From Filosporella fistucella (Eukaryota; Ascomycota; Leotiomycetes; Helotiales), in assembly GCA_030077755.1 (NCBI GenBank), contig JAQJZZ010000010.1:3782001-3846000 (forward strand): a stretch of 64,000 bases of DNA. The letters run 5' to 3'. Of the stretch, positions 1-10,600 are shown piece by piece. Every line of letters begins with the position of its first letter. Positions within the stretch are counted from its first letter, which is position 1. The position numbers and the translations under genes are program-made. The notes under the pieces were generated by a model that was given only the letters and a program-made list of their open reading frames with translations, did not search any database and was not told the DNA's origin.

Positions 1-1033
1 GTCAAGACAAAACGGCCAATTGGTAGAGCTCACATTTCTCCTTCTCCTCCAACCCAATAACTTGCTCATACCTACTCTCCACAAAATGCACATAACTCAG
101 CTTCCACCTCCTCTTGATCTCCTTACACAGATATCCCCACGTCTCCATTCTCTGCTCTCCTCTCGCCTGATTATACATTCCAAAAGGTGTCAATCTGAGA
201 GCCACCTTGTCTTCTCCAACTGCTTCAATCAGTGCTTCCAAAAGCTCTAATACGAATGTACATCTCTTCTCTGGAGAGCCACCATAGGCATCAGTCCGCT
301 TGTTAATGTTGGAAGAGAGAAATTGCTCGGGCAGATATCCATTTCCGCCGTGGAGTTCAATGCCATCAAAACCACATTCTTGGATGGCTCGTTGGGCACA
401 CGAAACGTAGTCTGCAATTTGCTTTTTAATTCCTTCAACACTTAATTCTGTCGGTGGAAAATCGGCGTATTTTACTTGTGAGGAAGTGAATGGTGGTGGA
501 TAGGGGTAGCATTCATCTCCTTCATAAGGTGTAGCTGAGGCTGAAATGGTAGGAAGACCTGTGTGCTGTGGGATTGAAGCTCGACCTGCGTTCCAGAGTT
601 GGGCGTAGATATAAGTGCCTTTTGAATGAACCCCTTCTACAACGCCTTTCCAGCCTTTAATTTGCTCTTCGCAAAAGAGGCCGGGCACACCAGGCATACC
701 ATTGCCTTCTAGATTTGGAGGGATTCCTTCTGTGATGAGTAGACCGCCGGGTGTACAACGTTGAGTGTAGTATTCTGTGAGGAGGGCGTCAGGGTACCAT
801 ATTCGGTTTGGAGATTCGGGTGTCGAAGGCGAGTGAGGAACTCCACGATTGCGAGTCAGTGGTGCTAGGATGACACGGTGGGAAAGAGTTATTTTCCCAT
901 TGGCAATGCTGAGGGGAGAGAAGAGCTTTGAGGACGCGCCAGTTGGAGCATCGGGGTTGGCAACGATGCCATTCCCTGGGAGAGCTGCCTCTACTGCTGA
1001 AACAGTAGATGGTGTACGTGTAATTGAACCCAT
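1..1033 (-). CDS. Old yellow enzyme family NADH:flavin oxidoreductase (3' part outside window)
   Basis: FMN-dependent ene-reductase of the OYE family, probably cytosolic, reducing activated C=C bonds with NAD(P)H. I chose the ATG at 1033 because the protein then begins MGSITRTPS and reaches the family start (KLFSPLSIANGKITLSHRVILAPLTRNR) without an odd leader; an in-frame ATG at 1147 would add 38 unlikely residues. The barrel motif HGGNGYLPEQFLSSNINKRT near residue 225 carries the His/Asn pair that binds the substrate carbonyl. The reading frame hits a stop at 2-4, but a good splice donor (GTGAGC) begins at 33, exactly where homology stops, so the visible exon is 34-1033 and the remaining ~50-60 residues lie beyond the left edge. 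It is divergent from the deaminase gene at 1667. The family call is secure; the substrate is not known. Confidence 0.85.
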
Positions 1034-1666
1034 TTTGAGCTTGAAATATATACCAGAGCGCAAATTTGAGGATATACTACCAGATAACAAAACCAACGAG
1101 AAAATGTCGATAGACCTACCTTGGTGATGACGAGGAGTGCTTATCAAACAAAATCCAGGAACCAGTAAACCCCATCTTTACCTCGCATTCCCACAAGCTT
1201 CCCCTTGCAACTTGCAAAAGTGGTTCCGTATTGACACTGATAAGATATTCTTATCGGAGGCTTCCCGAAGAGTCGGATTGCCGTTCCGTTTACTTGGCCG
1301 CGAGGAGCGAGTCATGGTCCACAGATTCTCAAAATCACTGACTCGGTCGTAGCAAAAGAAAGAAAAAGGCGTTGCAGAAATGGAGTTAAGACATGCAGGA
1401 AGATGTCAGAGAATAGTGTCATGTCTTATGTAAGTGAGGGGTGAGAGGGGCAAGGCTGTGCGAGGCTGAGATTCTGTTATCAATGCAATGCGATAAGCAT
1501 GACATCTTCGAATCACCTTATTTGTATAGCTCAAAAGTGGAATGACGGTGAGAGTTTGCATTCCATATTAGAAAAGCTTTATTCTTGATGAAAATGTGAC
1601 TTCCACTTTTTGATTTTTTTCACACTTTTTGGAAGCTATCTAGACCTGGAAGACAGACTGACTGAA
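1034..1666. promoter_or_regulatory. Divergent intergenic region between OYE gene and deaminase
   Basis: This 633-base gap separates two genes transcribed away from each other, so it must contain both promoters. I see no clear TATA element or known operator and no convincing ORF. Confidence 0.4.
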
Positions 1667-2443
1667 ATGATGCTATACCCCGTTTCAATCCTCGGTCTCC
1701 TCCTCTTAGCACTCATTCATCTTACTTCTGGCTCCTCACAACATTCTCACCACAAACCAATTCGTCCTTTCCATTCCGATCCCTCTCACTTCCACCACCT
1801 CTACCCACCAGTTCCATCCCACGAAGACAAAATCCCCTCAAGCACCCGCTCGTTCTGGATCCGTAGAGCAAATGCCGTGCTCCCAGAGCTCTCCTCACCA
1901 TGTCCATTTGCTCCCTTCGGCACAGTGATAGTAAACCATACTGCCACATCCAATTCCCCTCATGGAGAAGAAATTTGTATCGGAATCAATAAACACGATA
2001 CCGGTAATCCAGTATTGCATGGCGAGATCTCCGCAATCTTGAATTGTACATCTGTGTTGCAGGATCCGATGGGGCTGTACAAATTTTCTGCTGCAGCTAC
2101 TTTAGAGGCATTCAAAGATCTGACGTTGTATACAAATGCGGAACCTTGTCCAATGTGTGCGTCTGCTATTCGATGGGCCGGGTTCAAGGAGTGTGTATTC
2201 GGGGTTAGTATTGAGGAGCTGGTGGCGAAGGGATGGAAACAGATTTCGATCCCTAGCGAAGAGGTCTTTGAGGAAGCGGAGGCTTTGGGAAGTGAGACAA
2301 GACTTATCGGGGGTGTGGGGAGAAAGGAGACGGAAGTGCTGTTCAGCTGGCAATTTAATGGGAGTGCTGAGTGTCCTGATGGTTGCGGGAGAATGGACAA
2401 TGGCAGATGTGGTGAGTCTGGAAGGGGAAAGATAGAGTTGTGA
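1667..2443 (+). CDS. Secretory-looking zinc-dependent nucleoside/CMP deaminase family protein
   Basis: Single-exon protein of 258 residues from the ATG at 1667. A second ATG follows immediately at 1670. It begins with a typical signal peptide (MMLYPVSILGLLLLALIHLTSG), followed by a His/Pro-rich linker. The cytidine/deoxycytidylate deaminase zinc site is complete: HGE near residue 118 (His ligand plus catalytic Glu) and PCPMC near residue 160 (two Cys ligands). The spacing and the CASAIRWAG context resemble guanine-deaminase or tRNA-adenosine-deaminase-like members more than the small cytidine deaminases. The signal peptide is unusual for the fold and points to the secretory pathway or outside the cell. 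The C-terminal tail is Cys/Gly-rich. The gene converges on the deacetylase with a 99-base gap. Substrate unknown. Confidence 0.75.
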   Translation: MMLYPVSILGLLLLALIHLTSGSSQHSHHKPIRPFHSDPSHFHHLYPPVPSHEDKIPSSTRSFWIRRANAVLPELSSPCPFAPFGTVIVNHTATSNSPHGEEICIGINKHDTGNPVLHGEISAILNCTSVLQDPMGLYKFSAAATLEAFKDLTLYTNAEPCPMCASAIRWAGFKECVFGVSIEELVAKGWKQISIPSEEVFEEAEALGSETRLIGGVGRKETEVLFSWQFNGSAECPDGCGRMDNGRCGESGRGKIEL

Positions 2444-2542
2444 GGGAACGATGAAGTTGTGGCTGATGAAATGAATGCTGCATATGGAAAATTAGATTTC
2501 GGGAAGATAATCAAAATATCAATGCTATTTTTCAACCAGTAT

Positions 2543-3736
2543 TTACAGAGGAGGATCCTTATGTGCAGGCCAAGCATCTAACACATTACTAGCCTCAGCT
2601 CTCTTGACACCTGGTGCCAAATGACCCCTCTGGTATGGGAATTTCTCTCTGAAATGCTCTGCGATCTGCGTGCGTGTAGCCACCCACACATCCTCCTTGC
2701 TATTGATATATTCCACAATCTTCTTCAATGCCCAGAAGCGACCTGGCTTGCCAATGCAACGACAGTGTAGTGCGATAGTCATCATCTTAGGTGATCCCTC
2801 GGAGCCTTCTTCATAAAGGGTATCGAATGCATTCTTGACGTGGTCGTAGAAGTGGGTTGGAGATCCGAAGCCAGTTGGAACATTGAACTTGTAATCATTA
2901 CAGTCTTAAAATTGATTAGCATGATGTTGGAAAGGGAAGCAGCATTGAGTATGCATACCATAAGAGTAAGGAATCATGAGCATGCCCTCTGGCTTCTCCT
3001 CATTCTTCTCAGCTGGCACATCGACCCAATAAGGGAGATCGTCCGCGTATGAATCAGCTTCCCAGAGAAGTGGAATACCTAACTCTTTGTACACATCCCA
3101 CACTAATGCATGTGACCGACTTGAAAGACGTCCATAGTACCAGCCCTTTGGCGGTGAACCACATACTCGAGTGATAGCTTCAATCTCTTTCTTTATATAT
3201 TCCTTCTCTTTCTCTGGAGGCATGTCCGCGTAGTCAATCCATCGATATGCGTGAGAAGCTACATCGTGACCATTCTTTACAGAAGAAATTCCCACGGCTG
3301 GATTATCTTCAATTGCTTTTCCAACAGCATAGAGTGTGTATTTGTAGTTGTATTTGTTGAAGAGTCGGAAGAGACGCCATACTCCAGAACGGGAACCATA
3401 GTCGTACTCTGATTCGATGTTCACAGCTCGTTCTTGGATTTTTGGGTTTCCACCTGGAGCTTCCCAGAGATGTGTCTCTGAGTGAAGATCACCATTCAGA
3501 ACGGTATGTTCAGCACCCTGGATATATGTTAGAGAGCTCTTTCCGAATCGAACTGGTGGACTTGCCTCTTCATAATTGATCACAAAATTGACTGCAATCT
3601 TTGCGCCATTTGGCCATTGTGGGTTGAAAGACTTCTCTCCGTATCCCACGAGATCTCTAGGAAAATCATAATGGTCATCCCATTCAAATGGCTTTATTTT
3701 AGACGTGTCTGAAGGGAGATCGTAAGGTGTAGACAT
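2543..3736 (-). CDS. Polysaccharide deacetylase family protein, allantoinase (PuuE)-like
   Basis: Two exons, 2959-3736 and 2543-2904, with a 54-nt intron (2905-2958, donor GTATGC). Splicing joins ...MLMIPYSY to DCNDYKFNVP, which restores the family sequence; the protein is 379 residues. The fold is NodB/polysaccharide deacetylase. The usual first metal motif is replaced by NYEE near residue 55, as in the PuuE/allantoinase-like branch, and HDVASHAYRW supplies the second metal-binding region. These proteins hydrolyse amide bonds, either of allantoin-like ureides or of N-acetylated sugars. There is no signal peptide, so a cytosolic ureide-type substrate is more likely than wall chitin (inference). 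The start at 3736 gives MSTPYDLPSD, usual for the family. Confidence 0.8.
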
Positions 3737-5271
3737 TGTGAAGTGACTGTGTGAAAGAAATATGTTTTGAAGACAAGAAGTGAGACAGCAACTGCAACGT
3801 AAAATTTAAATACCAGCTCTCGGAGCATGTTCAAGCTATGTCACCCATTCTTGAAACTTTCCTATCAACCAACAAGCTGTCAAAAGTTCTCCACATGAGC
3901 TTCCGGCGTGCAATTCTGAGCGCGGCAGGTCAGATAAGGTCGAGCGGGGTTGTACCTGCCAATGATGGGGCAGGACAAAGCACCCACTTCCTCTATCTCA
4001 ACACGATAAGAGCTTTTGCGTCGATATTCCGATGGCCACTTAACTTGTCCTTGTCGGAGCATTTCCGAAAGGTGAACGGGTGGCAAAGTCAGATCATCTC
4101 TTGACATGTTGAACTTTGGCAATGGTGGACTTTGAACCCACCACATATTCTAACTTGTCTCTCGCTATACGTGCTTGATCACTTGATTGACACACGTATA
4201 AGATAAACACGCATCGGAAGAGCCAGACTGTCGTTTATTGTTCAACGACTTTTACCTTGGTAAAGCTGGGAAATTACGTTTCTGAAAGATGGGGGTTGCG
4301 TTCGGGGTACTGTCGAATTCCGTAATACTCTTTTTCTCCTTGTCATGCTACCCAAGCATCTTTCTGACTACCTGCATCCAGTATTTAGTTCTGTTTTCTC
4401 TTTTCCGTCAGTCCCCGTCATACCATGATCGAGTGTTTGGCTACCTACTATCAAGTTTACTGAGCAATATATACCAGGAGATTGCCAGTCATGTGACGTT
4501 GACAGGGTTCCTTGGTCTGCAGACTCTATTCAGATACGAAGTGAGAGCGGACTCTAGCTCAGTAACTGAGCTTGGTATTAGATCGGTCTCCAAAGGGGCA
4601 CGTTTTCAGACTATGATGCTGTACGCAACATAATGCCCATTTTGAATAAATGAGCTTACCATATTTAAGTCCGAAGCTTCAGAGTGAAGGATTAGACATT
4701 GCTCGAGGATCCGGACGGGTATGCTTGCTGAGTATTTTCTTCTAGCATACAAATTTGGCTTGCTGCTATCCTTGGATTTTGAAAGCACAGAAGTTATACC
4801 TTCCAATTAAGGGGGAAATGAGCACAGTTTGTTCTGGACTGCTATCATTGTCGTATGATTGAGAGCAGAAGTCGTTGATAGAGTCGATCTTAGAAGGCAA
4901 TTTTCTTTCAGAGACAGTGATAAGACAGTCAAGTTTCAATAGCCTCTTTGGCAAATATGACAGGCGCTGCAGACGCTCTGAACGCCCCGGCCGTTCTATG
5001 GGACACCTAAATAAGCAACTTTTTATTCAGCTGCGAAATTTCTATTCATTTCTTTGGCTTTTGAGATGGTTTCCAAGTACTAGCTTCTTTTCTGAGAGGA
5101 AAACGTGTAAATTATTCTTGCTCGTCACTGATTTTGGCCCAGAGTATGCATAGAGTACCTAGGCTACAAATCCCACCTTTCAAAAATGCGACTCCAACAT
5201 CATATCCAAACAAAACATATCCACAACTCTTCCCTGTGGTACCAACGAACACAAGTCCTGATTCTCCACTC
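3737..5271. other. Gene-poor interval downstream of decayed F-box-like gene
   Basis: These 1.5 kb contain the promoter of the deacetylase and the 3' flank of the F-box-like pseudogene. There is an ATG-started frame on the minus strand at 3880-4146 (88 codons, Cys-containing C-terminus), but no family resemblance, splice context or other support, so I do not call it a gene. A sequence near 4125-4145 resembles a tRNA T-arm but lacks the rest of a tRNA. Confidence 0.4.
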
Positions 5272-6365
5272 TCACTTCTTCATAATGCATCCCTTTATTT
5301 TCCCTTCACACTCCTTCCACTTCCTATCCCTTTCAGCCAAGTACTTATCGAAGTTCTCTACCCTCAAGAGTTCAAACCTCCACCACATAAAACTCAAGTT
5401 GAACTCTTTTCTAACTTTCACACTACTCCACAGTTTCTGCTTGCTTAATTGTTCCAATACACTCTCATTGAACTCCGCCTCTTTCAGTCCTTGGGTGGTA
5501 CTTTGGAGACACATACCGTCCACATACGACATCTGGATATCTAGTTCTAAATACTTCAGTCCAGAAAGTAGAACCAGAGAAGAGAAGATAGATGGGTTAG
5601 GTTCCCAGCGAGGTTTGTCGCGGCTGGTCATAGTGATGGGTGTCTGGAGGCGGAGAGAGGTGATACATGCTTTGTGGTACGGTGCGACATGTTGCATGTA
5701 GGTGTCAACAGGATTTTCATGGCAGAACGAGAAAGTAGCAAGGCGGTAGAGGATTCTGGTCCCTGTGACGTTGACGTATGATTGTCGGCAAACGAGGGAC
5801 AAAGAGGTATATGTTTGAATGGCGAAGTGATTAATAGGCATTAGATAGAATACTCGGTTCAAACAGATGAATTTCGGTCCCCTTTTTCGGGGGACGAGAA
5901 ATCTATCCTGGAAGCCTGTCCTCCTGAGGAAGACGTATTCATAGATTATACGGCGTACTTCAGCTAGTAGGGTGATGAGAGGAGAATCCTGAAGGGCTAT
6001 TGCTTTGACCTAGGCTTCGGACTGTAAACTGTTAGTCGTGTCCCCTCAGAGGCAGGTAGACTTTGAGGGACAAGAGCAGATGGAATAAAAAGAACCTTGT
6101 GTAAAGCTATACATCTCCAAAGCAGAATTAACAAATTCACGGAGGTCGAACTTCACGCACTGGAAGAGAGAGAGCTTACATGGATATCCGTCCCTGGTAA
6201 AGTGACCGCGTCGCTCTTCTTTACGATACCGGTTTCATTCTGCTCTACCATCCCATCTGAAATTTCCAGCTATGTTTGATCATCAAGCATATCTCTTTTC
6301 TCAACGTCTTGCAGTTTCTTCTCGTCAGAGGGACGAACAGGTCGTGGTTCAAGGGTAGGTGCCAT
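5272..6365 (-). pseudogene. Decayed F-box/2EXR-like protein gene, copy 1
   Basis: The frame 5272-6009 encodes a fungal F-box/2EXR-like protein: an opening LITLLAEVRRIIYEYVFLRR helix followed by SLSLVCRQSYVNVTGTRILYR. It has no suitable ATG of its own. Upstream, an ATG at 6365 opens an in-phase exon (6365-6180) ending PGTDIH before the donor GTAAGC at 6179. Two in-frame TAG codons interrupt this model: one at codon 32 of the first exon and one at 6012-6010, just after the acceptor at 6022. In the related copy at 17.4-18.3 kb the latter position is a Trp codon in the motif SEAW. Using the alternative acceptor CCTAG| (next exon from 6009) would skip that second stop in phase, but not the first. 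I therefore read it as a pseudogene, though a shorter transcript remains possible. Confidence 0.55.
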
Positions 6366-7670
6366 TATCAAGCGCAATTCCATTCGTCAAATCGTGCTTT
6401 TGAGAACGTAAATGCCGTAATTTTTGGCTGTTTCTCTTCCTTGAAAGAAGAAATTTTTCTGTTTGGAAGACAAGATCTGATTCGAATCGACTCGAAACGG
6501 TCGCAGCTGAAGCGAAGCTATTCGGATAATCTTACAATTCGGGACATTTTACTATTACGATAACAGATTCGATGATAAGGGTTGGACAGGCAAGGCGGTG
6601 AAGGTTATTTTACAAGGCTGGAATGATTTGATGAAGACGATTTGGTGTTGAAAATATATATATATATTCCCCTCCTCATATATCACTTCGACATCGGACG
6701 GGCAATTCACAAGATACATGAGCTTATAACATCAAATAGGCAGCAAACTTGCCCGACAAAGAAAGAAAGAAAGACTGACTGTAGTTATAGTAGACAGAGC
6801 CAGCAAGAATGCAAGGAAAGCGAAACCAAAGGACAATAAGTATTCTCTCACCTCGAAAGCTCGGTGAAGGAGACAATCGTATCGAATCACATCAAATCAC
6901 ACCAATCACATACAGTCTCAGACAAGTGTTTTATGAAGTTTTGTTTGTACTACTGAAGCTGGCTGGCTCGGTTATAAAGGAATTAGAGTATTTGTACAAT
7001 GTATCTCTCCATTTCTCCTCCCCACGAGCGAGTCTTAAGATCACTACCGTAATGCACCGGCTGTTGGCGACCAGCAAGCACATTGTAGCATGATCTATCT
7101 CCTCCACCCCAGGTAACGGAACCCCAGCCCACCCGCGCGCAAACCAAAGATTACAGAACCAGCCAGCCAGGCTATCAGAAACGCATCGCGACGATCCCAT
7201 GTTTTCCTTCCACCCACAAGAGGATGAAAACACACCCAGCATCGAAGTTTGCATCCCAAGAGATCGAGAAAATGCAACGCAAATATGCCATGCAAAGCTT
7301 CTCCACCGTCGGCCATTTGCGCAAGCAGATCGGGCAAATCAAAAAGGAAAATTATTGACACATAGCTTTTAGTCGTTGGCCTGAGCCGGTCGCGATACCG
7401 TCCCATAGGTCAAATCCCATAAGCCAAAGGAAATTCGCAAAAAAAGCAACCTGTCTCCCGCACACCAACCGAAATATGCGCAGGAAGAGAATAAAAGAAA
7501 TCTGTTGTCGAATGTAGTCTATGAGGTTGAGGTATCATGGTAACAGAGAAGGAGGAACTTTTAAGACACGTTTTGAAAAAGGCCCCGCCGCAAATGCAAG
7601 ATTAGCCCGCCGGTCTATGCACAGAGATTAGAATGCTTCAGAAAACACTTTTGTGTATGTCGTCGGATGC
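6366..7670. other. Intergenic region 3' of eIF4G
   Basis: This 1.3 kb holds the 3' flank of the eIF4G gene and the upstream flank of the F-box-like pseudogene. There is a short AT alternation at 6653-6668 (ATATATATATAT). I see no supported coding region; overlapping frames on both strands here lack family resemblance. Confidence 0.4.
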
Positions 7671-10600
7671 TCATGATTCGTTCTCCTTCTTGTCGTCTGA
7701 CTTTTCTGCCGTAGCAGGTGTAGCCTTCGACAAAGCTGGAGAGACGGATGTAGATGGTGGAGATGCCGGATGCTCGTGATCACCAGATCCTAATGCTGCG
7801 AGAAGACTGCTGAAAGTTAGGATTGAAGGCAGTTGGGAATAGTTAAAACATACCTGAAGGCATTTGCGGAAGTGGCAGACTCCTTCTCCTTTTGTTGAGG
7901 TGGGGTGCCAGTTCTTGAAGAAGCTCCCGAATCTTCTCCTGTTCTGCTCAATGACCCCCCCGGGCCCATCTTACGACCACTGTTGCTGCGGGACGAGAAC
8001 ATTGATGTAGGTCCGAACGACATCTGCTGGCTCGAAGCGCGATTTTGGTTCTTGTTGGTGAGACGACGAAGGTCATCCATGCCAACAGTGTTCTTTTGGT
8101 AATCAACAGGTGGCTGGTTACCGTATTGGTTCGAGAAATTTCTCGAGTCACCACGACCCATTTGCATGCGTCCACCACCACCGCCTCCACGTTGGCTACC
8201 GCGAGCATTGTTCTCAGCGGCCTTTTGGGCAGCAGCAGCCTCGGCCTAAAATAAGTTAGCATTACTCAAATATAGATAGATTCATTGCAACATACCTCAG
8301 CTCTAACCTCCTCGAGAGTCTTAGGACCTTTGTTGGTCTCCTTGGACACCCATCGCTTCTTTCGGAGATCGATGATATCCATAAGCATGAATCTGAGACG
8401 ACTTGGCAAGTCTGGGGTGTCAATCATGCTTTGGATACGTTGGAAGTACACATCCATCATTGGTTTGCCCTTCTCGGTGCTATCCAGGTTGGCACCAATG
8501 GTCTTGAGAAGCTTGGTCAAAGACTCGATTTCAGCCTCATCAGGAATACCAGTGTAGTCGACGAGTTTCTTCACACACTCGTGCATGATACGCTCTGTAA
8601 GCATGCTGAGTTTGTAAAGCTCACCGATAAACTGAACAAGACCAAGACCGCGTCTCTTGGCCGCAGCAGCGATGTAGTACTCATCCGAGAGCATGACTGC
8701 TTCTTCGGTCTTCTCCTCACCACGTTCACCTTCTGGCTTGTCTGGCAAGTCCATCTTCCAACCACGCTCGAACTCCTCTTGACATCTGTTGAGCAGATAT
8801 TTTCTGAAAAGATTACCACCGGAAACAATGTTACCATTCTTGTCGGTAATGCTCTCATCCTTGATATCGGGACTCATGGTCTCCAACATACGCTTGCAGA
8901 ATTTAGCATACATAGAAGCCCAATGAGCTTCATCTGTAGCCTTCTCGAAAGTAAGTTGGATAACTTGACGAAGTGTGCGACCATCAGCTTCATCCTTGGA
9001 TTGAGCAGCAATTGCCAAAATTTGATCAGCAATCTTATCGAACTTCTCGGGTGTCATCTTATTCAGAGCTGCCTTCACCTTCCTCTGAACCATATCAGGT
9101 TCCATGTGGCCAGGAGCACCAGATGAGCCAGGTGTTGGACCAACTGCACCAGTCGCCGATTGGCTTGCACCGATGCTACGTGGTTTCCAACCGGTAGCAG
9201 AGACTTGGATAGGTTTGAGATCCATACCAGCAGTGAGTGGCATAGTCTTTGCAGCTTGAGCTTCGGCTTTGGCTGAGCCTTGATAATTGTCGCGCTTGCT
9301 TCCACCACCACGTTGTGATCTGCTCTGTTGGCGAGGAGAGTGTGGCATATTGTTGATGTTCGAGCTTGAAGGGTTTCGAGACATTGGGTTACCACCAGCT
9401 GGGAATCCTGCTCCACCTGGACGGTTGAAAGAGGCCATGGCTCCACCTATTGGTGGTCTAGCCATAGCACCACTTGCCATAGCAAAACGTTCAGCAGATG
9501 TGGTTCCTGGAGGAAGGGTCTTGCCTCCAACGGCACCGAAAGAACCCATAGCGAAAGCTCCAGGAGGATTGTTTCTCGTGGAGTTTTGTCTTGGGCCCAT
9601 ACCACCTGGAGTTCTGGTTGAGCCAGAGCGAGCAGATCCTCCGTCGCCATCACCAATAAGAGCCTTGATTTGTGACTCGAACTCCATGGATGGCTTCTCA
9701 ACGAAGACCTTCTGGAATTGAAGCAAGAACTCTTTGTCATACTTAAAGCTCTTTCCTTTAGTAGTAACGGCAGAGTTGAGAGCAGGGTTTGGCGAGTTGA
9801 TGTTGGGGGGGTAGATAGAGGAGTCAAGGACCTTCAAGAATCTAGCAGACTTCAGGGATTGAAGAGCTGCACTTGGCTGTGGTGGTTCAACAGGCTTGGT
9901 GTTGAGAACAAGAGGAACAGGCTTGCCACGCTTCTCGTTGGCGTTAGTCTTTGGTGGAGGGGGCATAGAATCATCTGAGGCAGGCGTAGATGCTCCACTT
10001 CGATCACCTCCTAGACTGAGGCTCGACAATTGCTTTGCCAAAGTGCTTGGAGTGTTAGGAGTAGACTTATCATCCTCCTTTGGCTTGGAGTCTTTGTCAC
10101 CACCTAGAGCCTTGGCCTCGGCTTCGGCTCTCTTCTTTTCACGCTCATCTTCCAGACGCTCCATTTCAGCCTCCTGCTCACGGAGTTTGCGATCGTTCTC
10201 GGCAGCTTCAATCTTTCGCTTCTCCTCGTTGATCTTATCAGCTGCAGCCTTCTCGGCAGCGCGCTTTGCAAGGATCTCTGCCTCCTTCTTCTCTCGCTCT
10301 GCCTCTGCTGCTTCCATCTCAGCAATTTGGCGTTCCAACTCGGCCTCCTCATCTGCCTTTCTCTTTTCCTCGGCGGCCTTAGCCTCGGCCTCCTTGTCGG
10401 CAAGAGCTTTGGCTTCCTCAGCAGCCCTGGCCTCTTCCTTTGCTTTCGCTTCCTCCTTCTCTTTTGCCTCAGCAGCTTCGGTTGCCTGAGCTTGTGTAGC
10501 AGCCTTGGCCTCTTCAGCCTCTTTTGCTTCCTTTATCTTTTGAGCCATCTTCTCCTTAAATTCCTGGCGAGTTTGCTCCTCGCTCTTAGCTGCAGCAGCG

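Noticed and set aside
3880..4146. 88-codon minus-strand frame with a Cys-containing C-terminus
   Set aside because: ATG start, but no family resemblance, no splice context and no relation to neighbours.
4081..4200. tRNA-like T-arm (minus strand GTGGGTTCAAAGTCCAC)
   Set aside because: The 5-bp stem and 7-base loop are present, but no matching acceptor stem, D-arm or anticodon arm can be built from the flanking sequence.
9896..10489. Ser/Ala/Phe-rich 197-codon frame opposite eIF4G
   Set aside because: It is the antisense image of the Ala/Glu/Lys/Arg block in eIF4G.
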